From assembly GCF_000203795.2 (NCBI RefSeq), contig NW_006281110.1, positions 149,854 through 213,853 of the forward strand: DNA of 64,000 nucleotides, given 5' to 3'. Source of the stretch: Batrachochytrium dendrobatidis JAM81 (Eukaryota; Chytridiomycota; Chytridiomycetes; Rhizophydiales). Positions 23,534-34,793 of the stretch are shown here, piece by piece (the first letter of the stretch is position 1; each line of letters begins with the position of its first letter). The notes beneath the pieces were generated by a model. That model saw only the letters and a list, made by a program, of their open reading frames with translations. It was not told the origin of the DNA and did not search any database. Position numbers and translations under genes: made by a program.

Positions 23534-26379
23534 ATGAACACTCTTCATCCTGCTCCCACTCAGAGATTCGTTTACTTGTCTATCAATGCTCATTCAATTG
23601 CTTTTCCTAATTATCCAATCACTTGTGATGGTAATATTCAGTCTCTTACTGTTGTTAATCTCATTACTTTACTAACAGTATTGTCTGATATAGATGACAT
23701 GATTCATTCTCAAAACTCTAAACACTCCTCATCACTGCCTTTGTCTGTAACCACTCAGCACACTAATCTTTCCAATACCATTATTCAGCAACCACCACTT
23801 CCTACTTCAACTCATTCCATCTCATCTGGATCTAATCTTAAAGATCAAAATCCTTCCAACTCTAACTTGGATGGTCTCGAGTCTAAGCTACATCATTCGG
23901 ATCACACTAAAACCTTGCAGTCCACTGTCACTGCTTCAACTAATAAACGAGACTCGGTGTCTGCTCGAAAGGTTTCTGTCTTGCTACCTACTTTGTCCAA
24001 ACCTCACTCTGGCAAGCCAACAAAACAGTTTGTTTCAAAAGAGTCGTCACTCACTAAAATACAAAAACATTCCCCTAAAGAATCCACTACAAAGAGCATT
24101 CCAACTCTCGATTCTTCCATCGAGATTAAACAAAGTCGTACAATAAGAGGTAGTTTACTGTCATAGTCGTGTAGAATAGATTGCTATCTTACAGTCAATA
24201 TTTATGGTTTTGAACTGTAATTTCCCTCTCATTGCAATCCAGATCTTGTATTCAACTCTTTTATTCTAATCTCAGATACACTCGCGCTCAACCAAAAACG
24301 CAACTGTTGTTTTCATACCAATCATCCAATGTTGAAGAAAACAGAGTTGAACAACTGGAATGGATTAAAACTTTAGTGTGTGCATTCGTTTCGTTGTTTT
24401 ATACAAACATTAATCCCCATCATGCCATGAGACTGGCTTATACTATATCCTTATTCAATGTTCCATTTTGCGTAAATGTTTATTTAGTTTCAATTTTACT
24501 ATACATATCATTGTATACGCTGTACTGGCTAATCTCATTTGATTGACAGTTTATCAGACCACCATGTTTTGTATATAAATCAATTTTTAATTTTTTAAAC
24601 CCCAATTGTTAATCCGTCTAGACTCTGCACTTCAAAAGGATCCCTATTCAAATGAAAAGTCGCAAAAAAGACTTGCCGAGAGTGAGTCTGGATCGATGTG
24701 TGTAGATGTGCGTAAAAAGAAGAAACACAAGGGTCGCAAGGATCGTCGAGATCTCTCTAAAGATGCATTGCTTCCAGCTATCGAATCTATTCATCTCGTA
24801 AATCAAAATCTAAAGCGATTTTCATGTTGTATGTTTTCAACTGCCATGACTTGTTTCAATACTATCCGCCCATAAATGGCTGATATCAAATGTAATTCAT
24901 ATGTTATTTAGTCGGAGATGAAGCTGGTGCTGCATTGGAAAAAATGAAAACCATTACGTTGGAGTACCCTGGCGACGGTGCACATGAAGTGTAAGAAATG
25001 TGTTTGAATGTAAGCTACAAGAATATTGTAATTTCTGACTGTATTTTTAGATATGGACTTGCTGTTCCCTCTCGATCCACTCAAAATGAACACAACCCTA
25101 TTCAAGACATATACTCTACAACTCAAATGATTGCACAGTATTGCATCAGTCAGGAACACAAGTCTCTTTTTGGAGATTCTAAAAGCGGGATTATTCGCCA
25201 CATCATTAAAGCGTGTCACAGGCGAGATCCAAATGCTCTTGAATCTGCTATTGCTGATTACAATAGAGTCATGATTCGATTGAAAGACAAAGGCGTATTT
25301 GAACAAGATGAAATTAGAGGTCCACCCGCCTCGTGTGAACTGACAACACATATACTTGAGCAAGCGTACGGTCGGTCTGTTGCACCCATTTCACATTTAT
25401 TGAATCAATATGAAGGCAAGTTTACTGTATTTTAAACACGGACTGATGAAAATTTTGGCAGTAGCTGCACTCGCATGTATTGATCTTTTGTCTATAGGAT
25501 TTTCCAACAATGTTTATGGTGAAATCAAGCATTCATTTGTGCGAGATATCATCAAGCATGCAGATATTCAACCCCATCACACTTTTTTAGATATGGTAAA
25601 CTGGCTTGATTTGGTTTACATACATGAGTGTTTTGTAGGTTTTAAACGGTTCTTGAATATGATACTGAATTCATTTAGGGGAGTGGTATTGGGAATGTGA
25701 TTCTGCAAGTTGCTGCAGAATGTTTGTGCGAGTGCTATGGTATTGAAATCATGGAAACTCCCAGTGAACTAGCACGAAAACAAAAACAAGAGTTTTTATC
25801 TCGTATGAGGTGAGTGGTATTCATGTTGCAACCTATTATACCATGCACGCTTTACACGGAAACCAACATCAGTTTTATATTAGATACTATGCCAAACCAT
25901 GTGGAAGGATTGTTGTAAAGCAAGGTAATTTCCTAGATGATGCCGAGATCCATGAAGTGATCAGCCGAGCGGATGTTATTTTTGTCAACAAGTGAGTTTC
26001 CATGTGAATGTATGACTAGATGTTGCATACGTGTTCAATTCACACTGTAATGATACATGTAGTTATGCTTTTGATGCAGAACTTAATCTGGGAATAATAG
26101 CCAAATTTCTGGATCTAAAGGAGAGTGCCAAAGTTGTGTCGCTAAGAAGTTTTGTTCCAGTAGATCGACGTCCAAGTTTAAGACGAAGTAATGCAATTGA
26201 ATCGATATTTACAGTAAAAGAGGTAATTGTGATTGCTATTAAGGATTAGAATAGTGCCAGTTACTAAACCCAAACATGAATAGTATCATTTTGCAAAGGA
26301 CAGCGTATCGTGGATGGTAGAAGGAGGAAGTTACTACGTGCATACAGTGGATCGTAGTCAACTGGCTGATTTTGAATAA
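23534..26379 (+). CDS. DOT1: Histone H3-Lys79 methyltransferase DOT1
   Basis: Multi-exon gene with a long, Ser/Lys-rich, disordered N-terminal part (23534 to about 24840, including a KKKKHKGRKDRR basic patch) and a C-terminal DOT1 catalytic fold. Catalytic landmarks in order: 'FSNNVYGEIKHSFVRDII', the SAM-binding 'FLDMGSGIGNVILQVA', 'YGIEIMETPSELARKQKQEF', 'GNFLDDAEI', 'RADVIFVNN', 'ESAKVVSLRSFVP' and the end 'YYVHTVDRSQLADFE'. The enzyme methylates nucleosomal H3K79 without a SET domain. The intron at 25416-25497 begins GCAAGT; only this splice joins 'HLLNQYEG' to 'FSNNVYGE' in the conserved frame. Exon structure between 24150 and 24612 is unresolved: an open segment (YTRAQPKTQLLFSYQ...) may be an exon there. 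Confidence 0.88.
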
Positions 26380-26679
26380 AACACAACTTGATTCACTATT
26401 CATGTCAACTCGCTATTTATAGCAATCTTCACGTCAATCCAGTGCAATCAACAAGTCAATCTCGTAAAACAATACAAAAACAATTAGTTTCAACACATTT
26501 ACTCATTCAACAATATTGTAAAGGTTTTAATAGTTTCGACTTTTTGCAATTAAATTCAACAATTATCGAGAATTAAAAAAGCAATCAATTAGAAGTGTTA
26601 AACATTGCTTATTCCAAGAGCCTACAACAAAAGCGTTCTATTCTACACGAACAGTAACTCATCGATCCTTGTGCTGACC
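26380..26679. other. Intergenic, fimbrin promoter region
   Basis: A/T-rich 300 bp; no gene or distinct motif seen. Confidence 0.5.
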
Positions 26680-29600
26680 ATGTCAGGTTTCAGAGACTTT
26701 AGTTCCGACTCACTCGCAGCTCAAGTCAAAACGTTGAGCAGTTCTCTTGATGAGGACGATTGGGATACTGAGCCCAATACTGCCAATACAATTCATTCCA
26801 ATCCAGGACCTACGCTGCCATCTTCACAGCATGAACCCATTCAATCCAGTAATGACAGTTGGAGAGAACAGTCCGGACATGACTGGTTACAGACTCGCAA
26901 GTCAGTCACTTCCACTGTGCGTCCAATGGCTGCTACACCAATCATTCAATCATCTGCATATTTGGTATCGAGTTCTACTCATACATCAACCTTGAAGCAG
27001 TCGATGCCTTCTCTCGTTACAAGTGGTGGTTATGGAACTCCTCAGTTTCCTGTTTTAAAGAGATCACAAACTGCATTCGTTAAACCTACTCCATCTAGTG
27101 TTAAACCAGTTGGACCAGTTAAACCAGTTGAATCTACAAAACAGCCTGTTCTCAATGCTGCTCAGATGGCTGCTGCTGCTTCTTGGAGAGACGAAAAGGA
27201 AGAGGATTGGCTTAGTCAGCGTCGATCTACTACCAACAGTGGTCGTTTATCCATGTAAGTAGTTGAGGAATGAAATCCAACATTGAATCATTCATGAGTG
27301 ACGATTATCTGATACTGTTAATTTCATGTTCAATTATCGGTCATTATCTGCAATAATTCTGACGAGTAAACTTTAGTAATCAAACTCCGCTCCAATACAA
27401 ACCGCAACAACTCAGTCAACCTCATTCATTCGCTGCACCATTGCCTTCTGTAATTCCTGCAGTTGCTCTTTCTCATAAACATCTACCCACAGCTGATCCA
27501 ACCTTGATTCCTACCCAGTACGCACATAGCAACATGGGAATTAACACTACTGCTCTTGCTGCAAAATTCCCTTTCTTTACTCCTTCGGAAATCGCTGCCT
27601 TTCATCAACAGTTTGCTGCCGTGGACAAGGATAATCAAGGTACGTTGATATCATTTAACTTCTCATTTCTTCATGCCATCCTCTGAATCGTGGCGTATCT
27701 TATTACTGTCTGACTATACCTTGTAATGACTATCCATCACTCTCGTTGCATTCATCTGTTTTGTTGCATTCATTTGTTTTAAATTGTATATCTAACCCTG
27801 GCTATTGATTCAGACCGCGTTCATACTAGCGACCTATCCGCCATTTCCACCAAAACAGGCGAAAGTTTCCAGGCCGTAACTGCCAAACTTACTCAACTCA
27901 GTTTGACTGACAAGGATGGTCTAGTATCATTTGATGGTTTCCTCAAGGTATATTGACTTGCATTGTTCATGTATTCTATCCTGTTGATGTAACCCTTTAT
28001 TTGTTCACTTATTCGTCATAGGCCGTGTCCAAGGTTCGTGAAGAAAAAGGTGGTACTACTGAGCGTGACGACAAAAAAATCGTTCTTCATGGACACATGG
28101 AAAACACAACGCACACCATCAATGTGGACGAAAAAGAGTCGTTTACTGTTCACATTAACCAGCAACTTGCCAATGATAAAGATGTCAAGTCGCGTCTTCC
28201 CATCGATCCCCGTTCTATGCAAGTGTTTTCTGAATGCAAAGGCAAGCTTTTATTCAGTCGTGATGCCATGTGCATTCATGCCATACAGAATAGATTAGGT
28301 TGATTCAATTACTGACTTTTTATACCCTATTTTTCTTATTTTACAACGCATTCTAGATGGTCTGATTCTTGCCAAGCTGATCAATGACTCTCAGTCAGGC
28401 ACCATTGATGAGCGTGTACTCAATGTGGGTAAAAAACTCAACACGTTTCAAATGACTGAAAACAACAATGTTGTTGTCAATTCTGCCAAAGCTATTGGAT
28501 GCAGTGTTGTCAACATTGGCTCTCAAGACATTATGGAAGGTCGTGAGCATCTTATTCTCGGTCTGATCTGGCAGATCATCAAGATTGGTTTACAAGCCTT
28601 TATTGACATCAAAGTTCATCCTGAGCTGTTTCGTTTGTTGGAGAATGGCGAACTGCTTGAGGATTTCCTTAAACTTCCAGCAGAACAAATTCTTCTTCGT
28701 TGGTTCAACTACCATCTCAAAAAAGCTGGTCATGCTCGCAAGGTCAACAACTTTACCAGTGATGTCAAGGATGGAGAAAACTACACGGTTCTCTTGAACC
28801 AACTTGCACCCGAATGTTGTTCACGTTCCCCACTGCAAACACCAGATCTCTTGCAACGTGCTGAACAAATCCTTGTGAATGCTGATAAGATTGGTTGTCG
28901 CAAGTATCTTACTGCCAAAACCATGGTTGAAGGAAACCAAAAACTCAATTTTGCTTTTGTAGCCCATTTGTTCAATACCCGACCGGGTCTGGAAAAGCTT
29001 ACAGAGGCTGAAATGGCCCAACTTGATGACTGGCTGTTCAAATCGGAAGGAGACCGTGAAGCTCGTGCTTTTGCACTTTGGCTCAACAGTCTTGGTGTTG
29101 AACCCTTTGTCAACAACCTGTTTGATGATCTATGTGATGGACTGGTGTTGCTTCAAGCTATGGACAAGGTTCATCCAGGTCTTGTTGATTGGAAAAAAGT
29201 AAATCGCCCTGCACCCGTTGCAAGCAAGTTTAAAAAAGTAGAAAACACAAACTACGTTGTTGTATTGGGAAAATCCCTCAAGTTTTCACTAGTTGGTATT
29301 CAAGGATCTGATATCGTTGATGGCAACAAAACCCTCACACTGGGTAAGTTGTATCAACACACCCAATGATTTAAACACAGCTCAACTAACCAATAATGTA
29401 TTGTTTAGGTCTTGTTTGGCAACTCATGCGTGAACATGTTGTGCAAACTCTCAAATCTCTTTCCAAAGCGGGTCACGACATCACTGATAGTGATATTGTC
29501 AAATGGGCCAATGATGCTGTCAAGGCATCTGGCAAGTCATCTACCATGTCGAGCTTCAAAGACCCATCGTTACACAATGGTATCTTTTTACTGGATCTTC

Positions 29601-29894
29601 TCCAAGCCATTAAAAAGGGAATTGTGAACTCTGAATTGGTGACAAACGGTGCTACGGACGAGAGTGCCAAAATGAATGCCAAGTATGCCATCTCGATTGC
29701 TCGAAAACTCGGTGCTACCATTTTTGTTCTTCCCGAAGATATTGTCGAAGTCAAGTCTAAAATGGTTCGTAATAACTGATTTACATGATACTATTTCATC
29801 TGTTGTATGGTTTACTCAATGTATTGATTATCATTAGATTATGACGTTTGTTGGTACCATCATGGCTTTGGCCAAATCGGGCGTACTCAACTAA
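26680..29894 (+). CDS. SAC6: Fimbrin / plastin, actin-bundling protein
   Basis: Seven exons. The ATG at 26680 begins an unusual Ser/Pro-rich N-terminal extension of roughly 260 residues with WREQSGHDWLQTR/WRDEKEEDWLSQR repeats, absent from typical fimbrins as I know them. An EF-hand-like region follows (27540-28010, 'FAAVDKDNQ', 'LTDKDGLVSFDGFLK'), then four calponin-homology domains in two actin-binding modules: 'DGLILAKLINDSQSGTIDER', 'ILLRWFNYHLKKAGH', 'ALWLNSLGVEPFVNNLFDDL' and a final domain ending 'TFVGTIMALAKSGVLN'. It cross-links actin filaments in patches and the cytokinetic ring. The intron at 28242-28356 begins GCAAGC; the family-conserved join 'SECK|DGLIL' requires it. The four CH domains make the identification secure. 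Confidence 0.95.
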
Positions 29895-30373
29895 ATGCTT
29901 ACCTGTTCTGGCTACGCATCATTTTACTCGCCAGCAATGCAACAACTATGGCAATTGTGGTATTGAAGTCTTGCTATTTCAAAACTTGGAATATATTTTT
30001 GACTTATTTGAATGGAATGTTGGAATTTTAAATCATGATTCGATAGTTTATCTGAACCAAAACGGTCGAGTTGAATACATTTCAAGTATAATACCAAATC
30101 TTGAATATTTAGATTTCTATTCAAGTATCAACTGGTTTAGTGATTCGACTCTTCAGTTTCTTTTAATATTTCGTTTTATTACGACCAGTTCATATCTCGA
30201 CTGAATAAAACCTGTTTAAAATATGATAGTAAAACAGTTTCATTCGACCATTGGGTCAATGTGAAAACAACGTATTGCAATGGTTTTATGAACAGTTTTG
30301 TTATTTTCAACTCCATTGCTTGAGTTTCCTGTTCAACTGGATTCAACCTCACATCTTAAACGTCGAGTTGACA
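29895..30373. other. Intergenic
   Basis: No gene supported; the open frames here lack start context and domains. Confidence 0.5.
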
Positions 30374-31381
30374 ATGCAAGGTTTATTGAATAGTGACGAA
30401 AAGGAAACGTTTATTGACAAAGTGGATGATCGATCCGACTGTTTAGAACAGATAGAAGAAGACGAAATGGATCAAGAAGATGGTGAGCTTAGCGACCATC
30501 CAAGTCAAGATGAACAACAGACTGAAACGGATTGTATTGAAGAATCCGATCCTGTTCACACTGGAGAATCGCAGTGGGTTAGTATCTCTCTTGCCAACAA
30601 TGTAAGTAGATTGGATTGATATGAGTTGGTTGTTGTTGATTCCAACTGTTGTTGATGGGTTGGTTTAGGACCAAAACGACAATCCATGGGACGATTCTCT
30701 ACTGATCAAGGCTTGGGATTCAGCAGTGAAACAGTATCTTGTGAGTAGATTCTATACAGTGCGATTGTACTTGATTGCTCTTCTCACTATAAACCATCTT
30801 TTAGAATATGGAACGCAATGGCATTTTACCTGATCGACCTGGTGACGATACAAAAGAGTCGAGCCATAGTACAAGGTTCGATATTATTGTAACTGAATCA
30901 TTATTGAATTCCACATATTGACTAAACCGATTGACTATTCTTATAATAGGAAGCGAACGACAGTCGATGTAACAGTATGTAACATTTTTACAGTTTAAAT
31001 TGGTATCAAAGAATGCAAGACTAATGACTAGATTTGATATTGTTCAACTAGGATTTACATCTTCCTAAACGATCCAAACCAACAATTACAACTTCGTCTG
31101 CTTTAAACCAAACTGCAATCTCAACTGAAATAGAAACTACTTTAAATAGGTCGACATCAACAGAAACTCCCATTCATGCATCTCCATGTTCAACTCAGTT
31201 TCCAGGATTTAAACCCAATCTGTTACCTCAATCAAAACCCTCGCATCATGCCTGTCCATCATGTGGTATTGCACCATCAAAAGAATCACTTGAATCTACC
31301 AACAAAGAAGACATTCAATCTAAATTGATGATGGCTTGGTATTATACTGGATATTATACTGGCTTGAACGAGCGTCAATGA
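30374..31381 (+). CDS. SMN1: Survival motor neuron (SMN) protein, Tudor-less
   Basis: Five exons: 30374-30601, 30669-30740, 30805-30875, 30950-30974 and 31052-31381, giving 241 residues. Both diagnostic SMN ends are present: the Gemin2-binding segment 'DNPWDDSLLIKAWDSAVKQY' at about residues 79-98 and the C-terminal YG-box 'LMMAWYYTGYYTGLNERQ'. The central part is Ser/Thr/Pro-rich, with 'CPSCG' as its only cysteine motif. No Tudor domain is visible, as in fission yeast SMN. SMN oligomerises through the YG-box and helps load Sm proteins onto snRNAs. Exon 4 is only 25 nt. An upstream in-frame extension exists, but the ATG at 30374 begins the acidic N-terminus. Confidence 0.88.
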
Positions 31382-32420
31382 TTCCAATAACTAAACAAAT
31401 GCATGGGTTCAACATCTCATCATGGCATTGAATAAGCATGTCAGTCATTTTATAATTCTAGAATCTTGATTTAGGTAAAATACAATCATATAACTTTTGT
31501 TTTTTTATCATGGTTGTAGAAATAGTCGGGCTCCATTGTCGTATCCACATCACTGGAATATTAAAGTGTTGGTGTATAATAAACTGCCAGTCTCGTTAAA
31601 TTTACTGATCAGCATTGTTGCAAGTGGTTGGTGGGTCTTTTTTGTGATCGGTATGGAAACAGCAGTTGCTTTTCTGACCATCATTTGAGCTAGAGCGCGA
31701 ACGTATTCAAGATTCAAGACAAATGAGAATAGTCGAATCTAATATCTGGATTGTAGTGAATATCGCCATCCAATTCAGATGGACAAACTACACAAGTGTT
31801 GTACAGTATTTGACACTAGGCAATGGGTAGTGAAGAAAACTGAATCTAAATAAATAAGCGTATATTTTAAAACTGGATATGCCCAAATGATTGTCATCAT
31901 TCAAGCCTGGTATATCAACTAAAGATTACAAATGCCATGAATAAACTATTCGCTGATTTGGATTCCATAAGCCAAATTCATTTTAAATATTGGCAATCTA
32001 CTCAGTTGGTTACATGTGTTGAAAACAAATATCATTTTGATCATGTATCAACCTGACGAGACTACATGTTGACTTTAAAATGAGTATCAATCTATTTACA
32101 CAGCAACAAACAGCTTGGTAACTGGAGAATAAAGCATACCAAGGCTTTAAAAGTTGTTTACAAGAGTTGAATCGTACAACTTGGTTTACACAGTACCATC
32201 ATAACGTCACTTGCAATGTTAAATAACGATAGGGTTGATCAAAATAATGGATATACGATTCAGTCTTTTTCACTCAAATCCAATCACCAATCTATCAAAT
32301 AGAAAATGCACAGAGTTAAAAGAGTCAGCGCTTGTATTTGGAGCTGGTGTTCAAAGTGTCAACAGTTGGATAAATGAATGGCAAGAGTCAAGAATCCTTG
32401 AAGCCATCTAAAAGACTTGA
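31382..32420. other. Intergenic with a decayed frame
   Basis: Apart from the fragment at 31500-31800 nothing is recognised here. Confidence 0.5.
31500..31800 (+). pseudogene. Old fragment related to the dispersed repeat at 10.4 and 14.3 kb
   Basis: An open frame reads 'WWVFFVIGMETAVAFLTII' to a stop at 31686-31688. In another frame the neighbouring DNA reads 'ELERERIQDSRQMRIVESN'. Together they parallel the 14.3 kb repeat (hydrophobic VVIGMQTTVALLT, then a charged ELDCDRIRDSKYN). DNA identity is much lower than between the other copies, so this looks like an older relative with a frameshift. The parent family is unknown; a multi-pass membrane protein is suggested by the hydrophobic stretches. 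Confidence 0.45.
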
Positions 32421-32821
32421 TTATTTTTTATCAGCAGACTGTTCGGCAGCAGCCTTTTTTGCTGCAAGTTTGGCTTGCAAAGCAGCGGCATCACTGGCAG
32501 ATGGATGTTTCAGATACGGTGGCATAGCGTGACATGTATCGAATAGTTTGTAGTAGAAAAGTCAGTTCATTCATACCAAGAGTTAAAATAAAAGACTCCA
32601 AGAGCAGTGATATGAACACTTCAACTGTCTGCATGTGCCATAGTATGAATAGATTGGCTAGACAGCTACTTTATCACTTATATTGATGCTTTCAAATGAA
32701 TGGTATTGACTTACTGTTCCTTTCGCTTGGCAGGAGGAATATTGTCCTTGCGTTCACCTTTTGAAGCAGTTTTCTTGGCACTCTTTTCACGAGCCAAGTC
32801 TCTCTGGTTTCCTCGGGTCAT
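32421..32821 (-). CDS. SERF: SERF/4F5 family small basic protein
   Basis: Two exons on the minus strand, 32821-32715 and 32493-32421, give 59 residues. The N-terminus 'MTRGNQRDLAREKSAKK' is the signature of the 4F5/SERF family (human SERF2 starts MTRGNQRELARQKNMKK and is also 59 residues). The second exon gives an Ala/Lys-rich helix (DAAALQAKLAAKKAAAEQS). SERF proteins are small, highly charged and promote amyloid aggregation; RNA binding has also been reported. The acceptor at 32494 is the first AG in a long AG-free stretch and restores frame exactly. Confidence 0.88.
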
Positions 32822-32865
32822 AATACGGTTGCTGGAATGAGTTGTTGTTAAAGGATAAAACTCGA

Positions 32866-32960
32866 CGTGAATACGCAAAACATTTATCTTGAATTGCCCA
32901 TTTTACTCGAATAAAAAATGGCCAAATATTTGCTGTTTTTTACTAGAAATGAATTGCTTT
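32866..32960. mobile_element. MITE-like hairpin element, diverged copy
   Basis: 'aataaaaaatggccaaata' and the following 'gttttttac' match the element at 46812-46899. The piece 'ccattttactcgaata' is the reverse complement of the shared terminal motif. It sits 45-140 bp upstream of the SERF start codon. Confidence 0.45.
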
Positions 32961-34793
32961 TATAGACGCTCTGTTGCAGCCTAAATATCATGCCTGCGCT
33001 CTAGTTCAATAGTGATTGCAGAATGCAACTGTACATGTCAATCACCAGTACTGTAGTATTTGGTGGATAAAAAAGAAGAGTTAAAGACTGAACAAGTGGG
33101 ATTGACTGGTGCTGCAATATGAAGGCTGCATTCAACATTCGCTCTGTATTTTTGTATAAAAATGAACATAAACCAGTATAAACCTTGGAGTTCAAAAGAC
33201 AGCGTTGCCCAGTAAATTTGGTAGAAACTGATACCCATCACTTCGTAAGCCTGGCCGTTTAGTACTGACACCCTTGATCATTTCATTTGGCGTGAATATG
33301 GCTGTGATACTTTGACATGCTTTGAAAATATTCTGATACATCAAGCAGGCTGTTTCAACATTTTAAAACATGAATTACCCATTCGTAGGATCGCACAATT
33401 GCTCCAGATTCATGTAACCTATATGAATGAAGCGTCAAAGGTGTCAAAATAAGATCAAAAAGCAGTTATTGCTAGATCAAACGAATGATATTCTAGAATC
33501 AATCGACATGATCAGCAGATTGTTGAGAAAACTGGTCGTGCCAACAGGTTAGATTGTCGTTGATACACGAGACACGATCGATGGATGCTTTTGTCATTCA
33601 AATCAGCAGACAATCTACCAATATTTGCAAAACATTGCCCAACTTGACCGCACACAAGAATGGTGCTGAATGAATTTTATGCAAGTACCGATTTAAACAC
33701 ATGATGCGCATTGATGATGAGGTGGTTGACAATTTCCCACTCATCCCTCCACTCTTATTTCCATTGTCAATAGCTGTGATGTGGAACGTCTCGATCCAAT
33801 TGATATTGCAAACTGATTTCTATTCATGAATGAGGCAGATTAGAGAATAGCCGCATACATATCCACGAATGCCAAAATTTGGCCGCAAGATAATGGCAAG
33901 ATAATGAGGTTCCATTAACAAACGGCCAAGTTGAATTGAGTTGGCAGACTGTTTAGTACCAACGAATGGGTAGTGGGCCAATCACTGAACTATTTGGGGG
34001 TGGGGCAGCTTTAGACTACGCGATGCGGATAGAGTAAATACGGCAAACCGTTGAGCCTGTGTAGAGTGACTGTGATGGGGTGGATATAATCACTAGTACA
34101 TTATTGATATGAATTCAGAAATTTCATAATGCAAGATGGCATATAATGACAAAACAGATGATATTGAATGGAAATCAGCGTATATTTAGCACAGTTTGTT
34201 TTCCAAAAGACGTGAAGCTCAGCAAGAAACAATATCCAGACTGACATCACAACGAATAAAAGGTACATGGAATAGTATTGATGATATAACTGATAATACC
34301 ATCCACAGCAAGTCAATACAAAGCAATTTTTGGCAAAAAATAAACGTAAATTCGGCCAAAAATTGACTCCACACACTTTCCCTTGAATAAAAAAACAATC
34401 GAAAGCCGTGTTTTTGCAGTAGGAAAACACGACCAGCTAAACCAAAATTCGTTGCAGGTTGTGGATCCACAGCACATTTCCTCCTAATAATATATTGGCA
34501 AGGAAACTCAGTAGTGTAGGAAAAAATTTAGGCCAGCAAGTAATCAATAGGGCCGCACTTTATACTGACAAACAGCAGTCGGTAAGTATCGACCCAGCTG
34601 GCTGGTTTTGGTTGTTCATCTATTTAATCACTGACCAAATTACATTTTAACAAAGAAAGCTTACTGATCAATCAATTGCAGCAAATATAGTTGTCAGTCT
34701 TTTATTTGATCCAACCTTGGCTGCCACTGCAGACCTCATTCATCAGGGCTATCAATCAAAATTATATCAGCAGCCTTTGAGCAAACCTCTATA
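32961..34793. other. Intergenic, 1.8 kb
   Basis: No gene supported. A perfect 11-bp inverted repeat, CAATTTTTGGC (34324-34334) and GCCAAAAATTG (34355-34365), lies about 430 bp upstream of the next gene and resembles the hairpin of the MITE-like element. Confidence 0.5.

Noticed and set aside
24232..24546. Possible separate small gene inside DOT1
   Set aside because: It lies between DOT1 coding parts on the same strand and is better explained as a DOT1 exon plus intron sequence; its boundaries stay unresolved.
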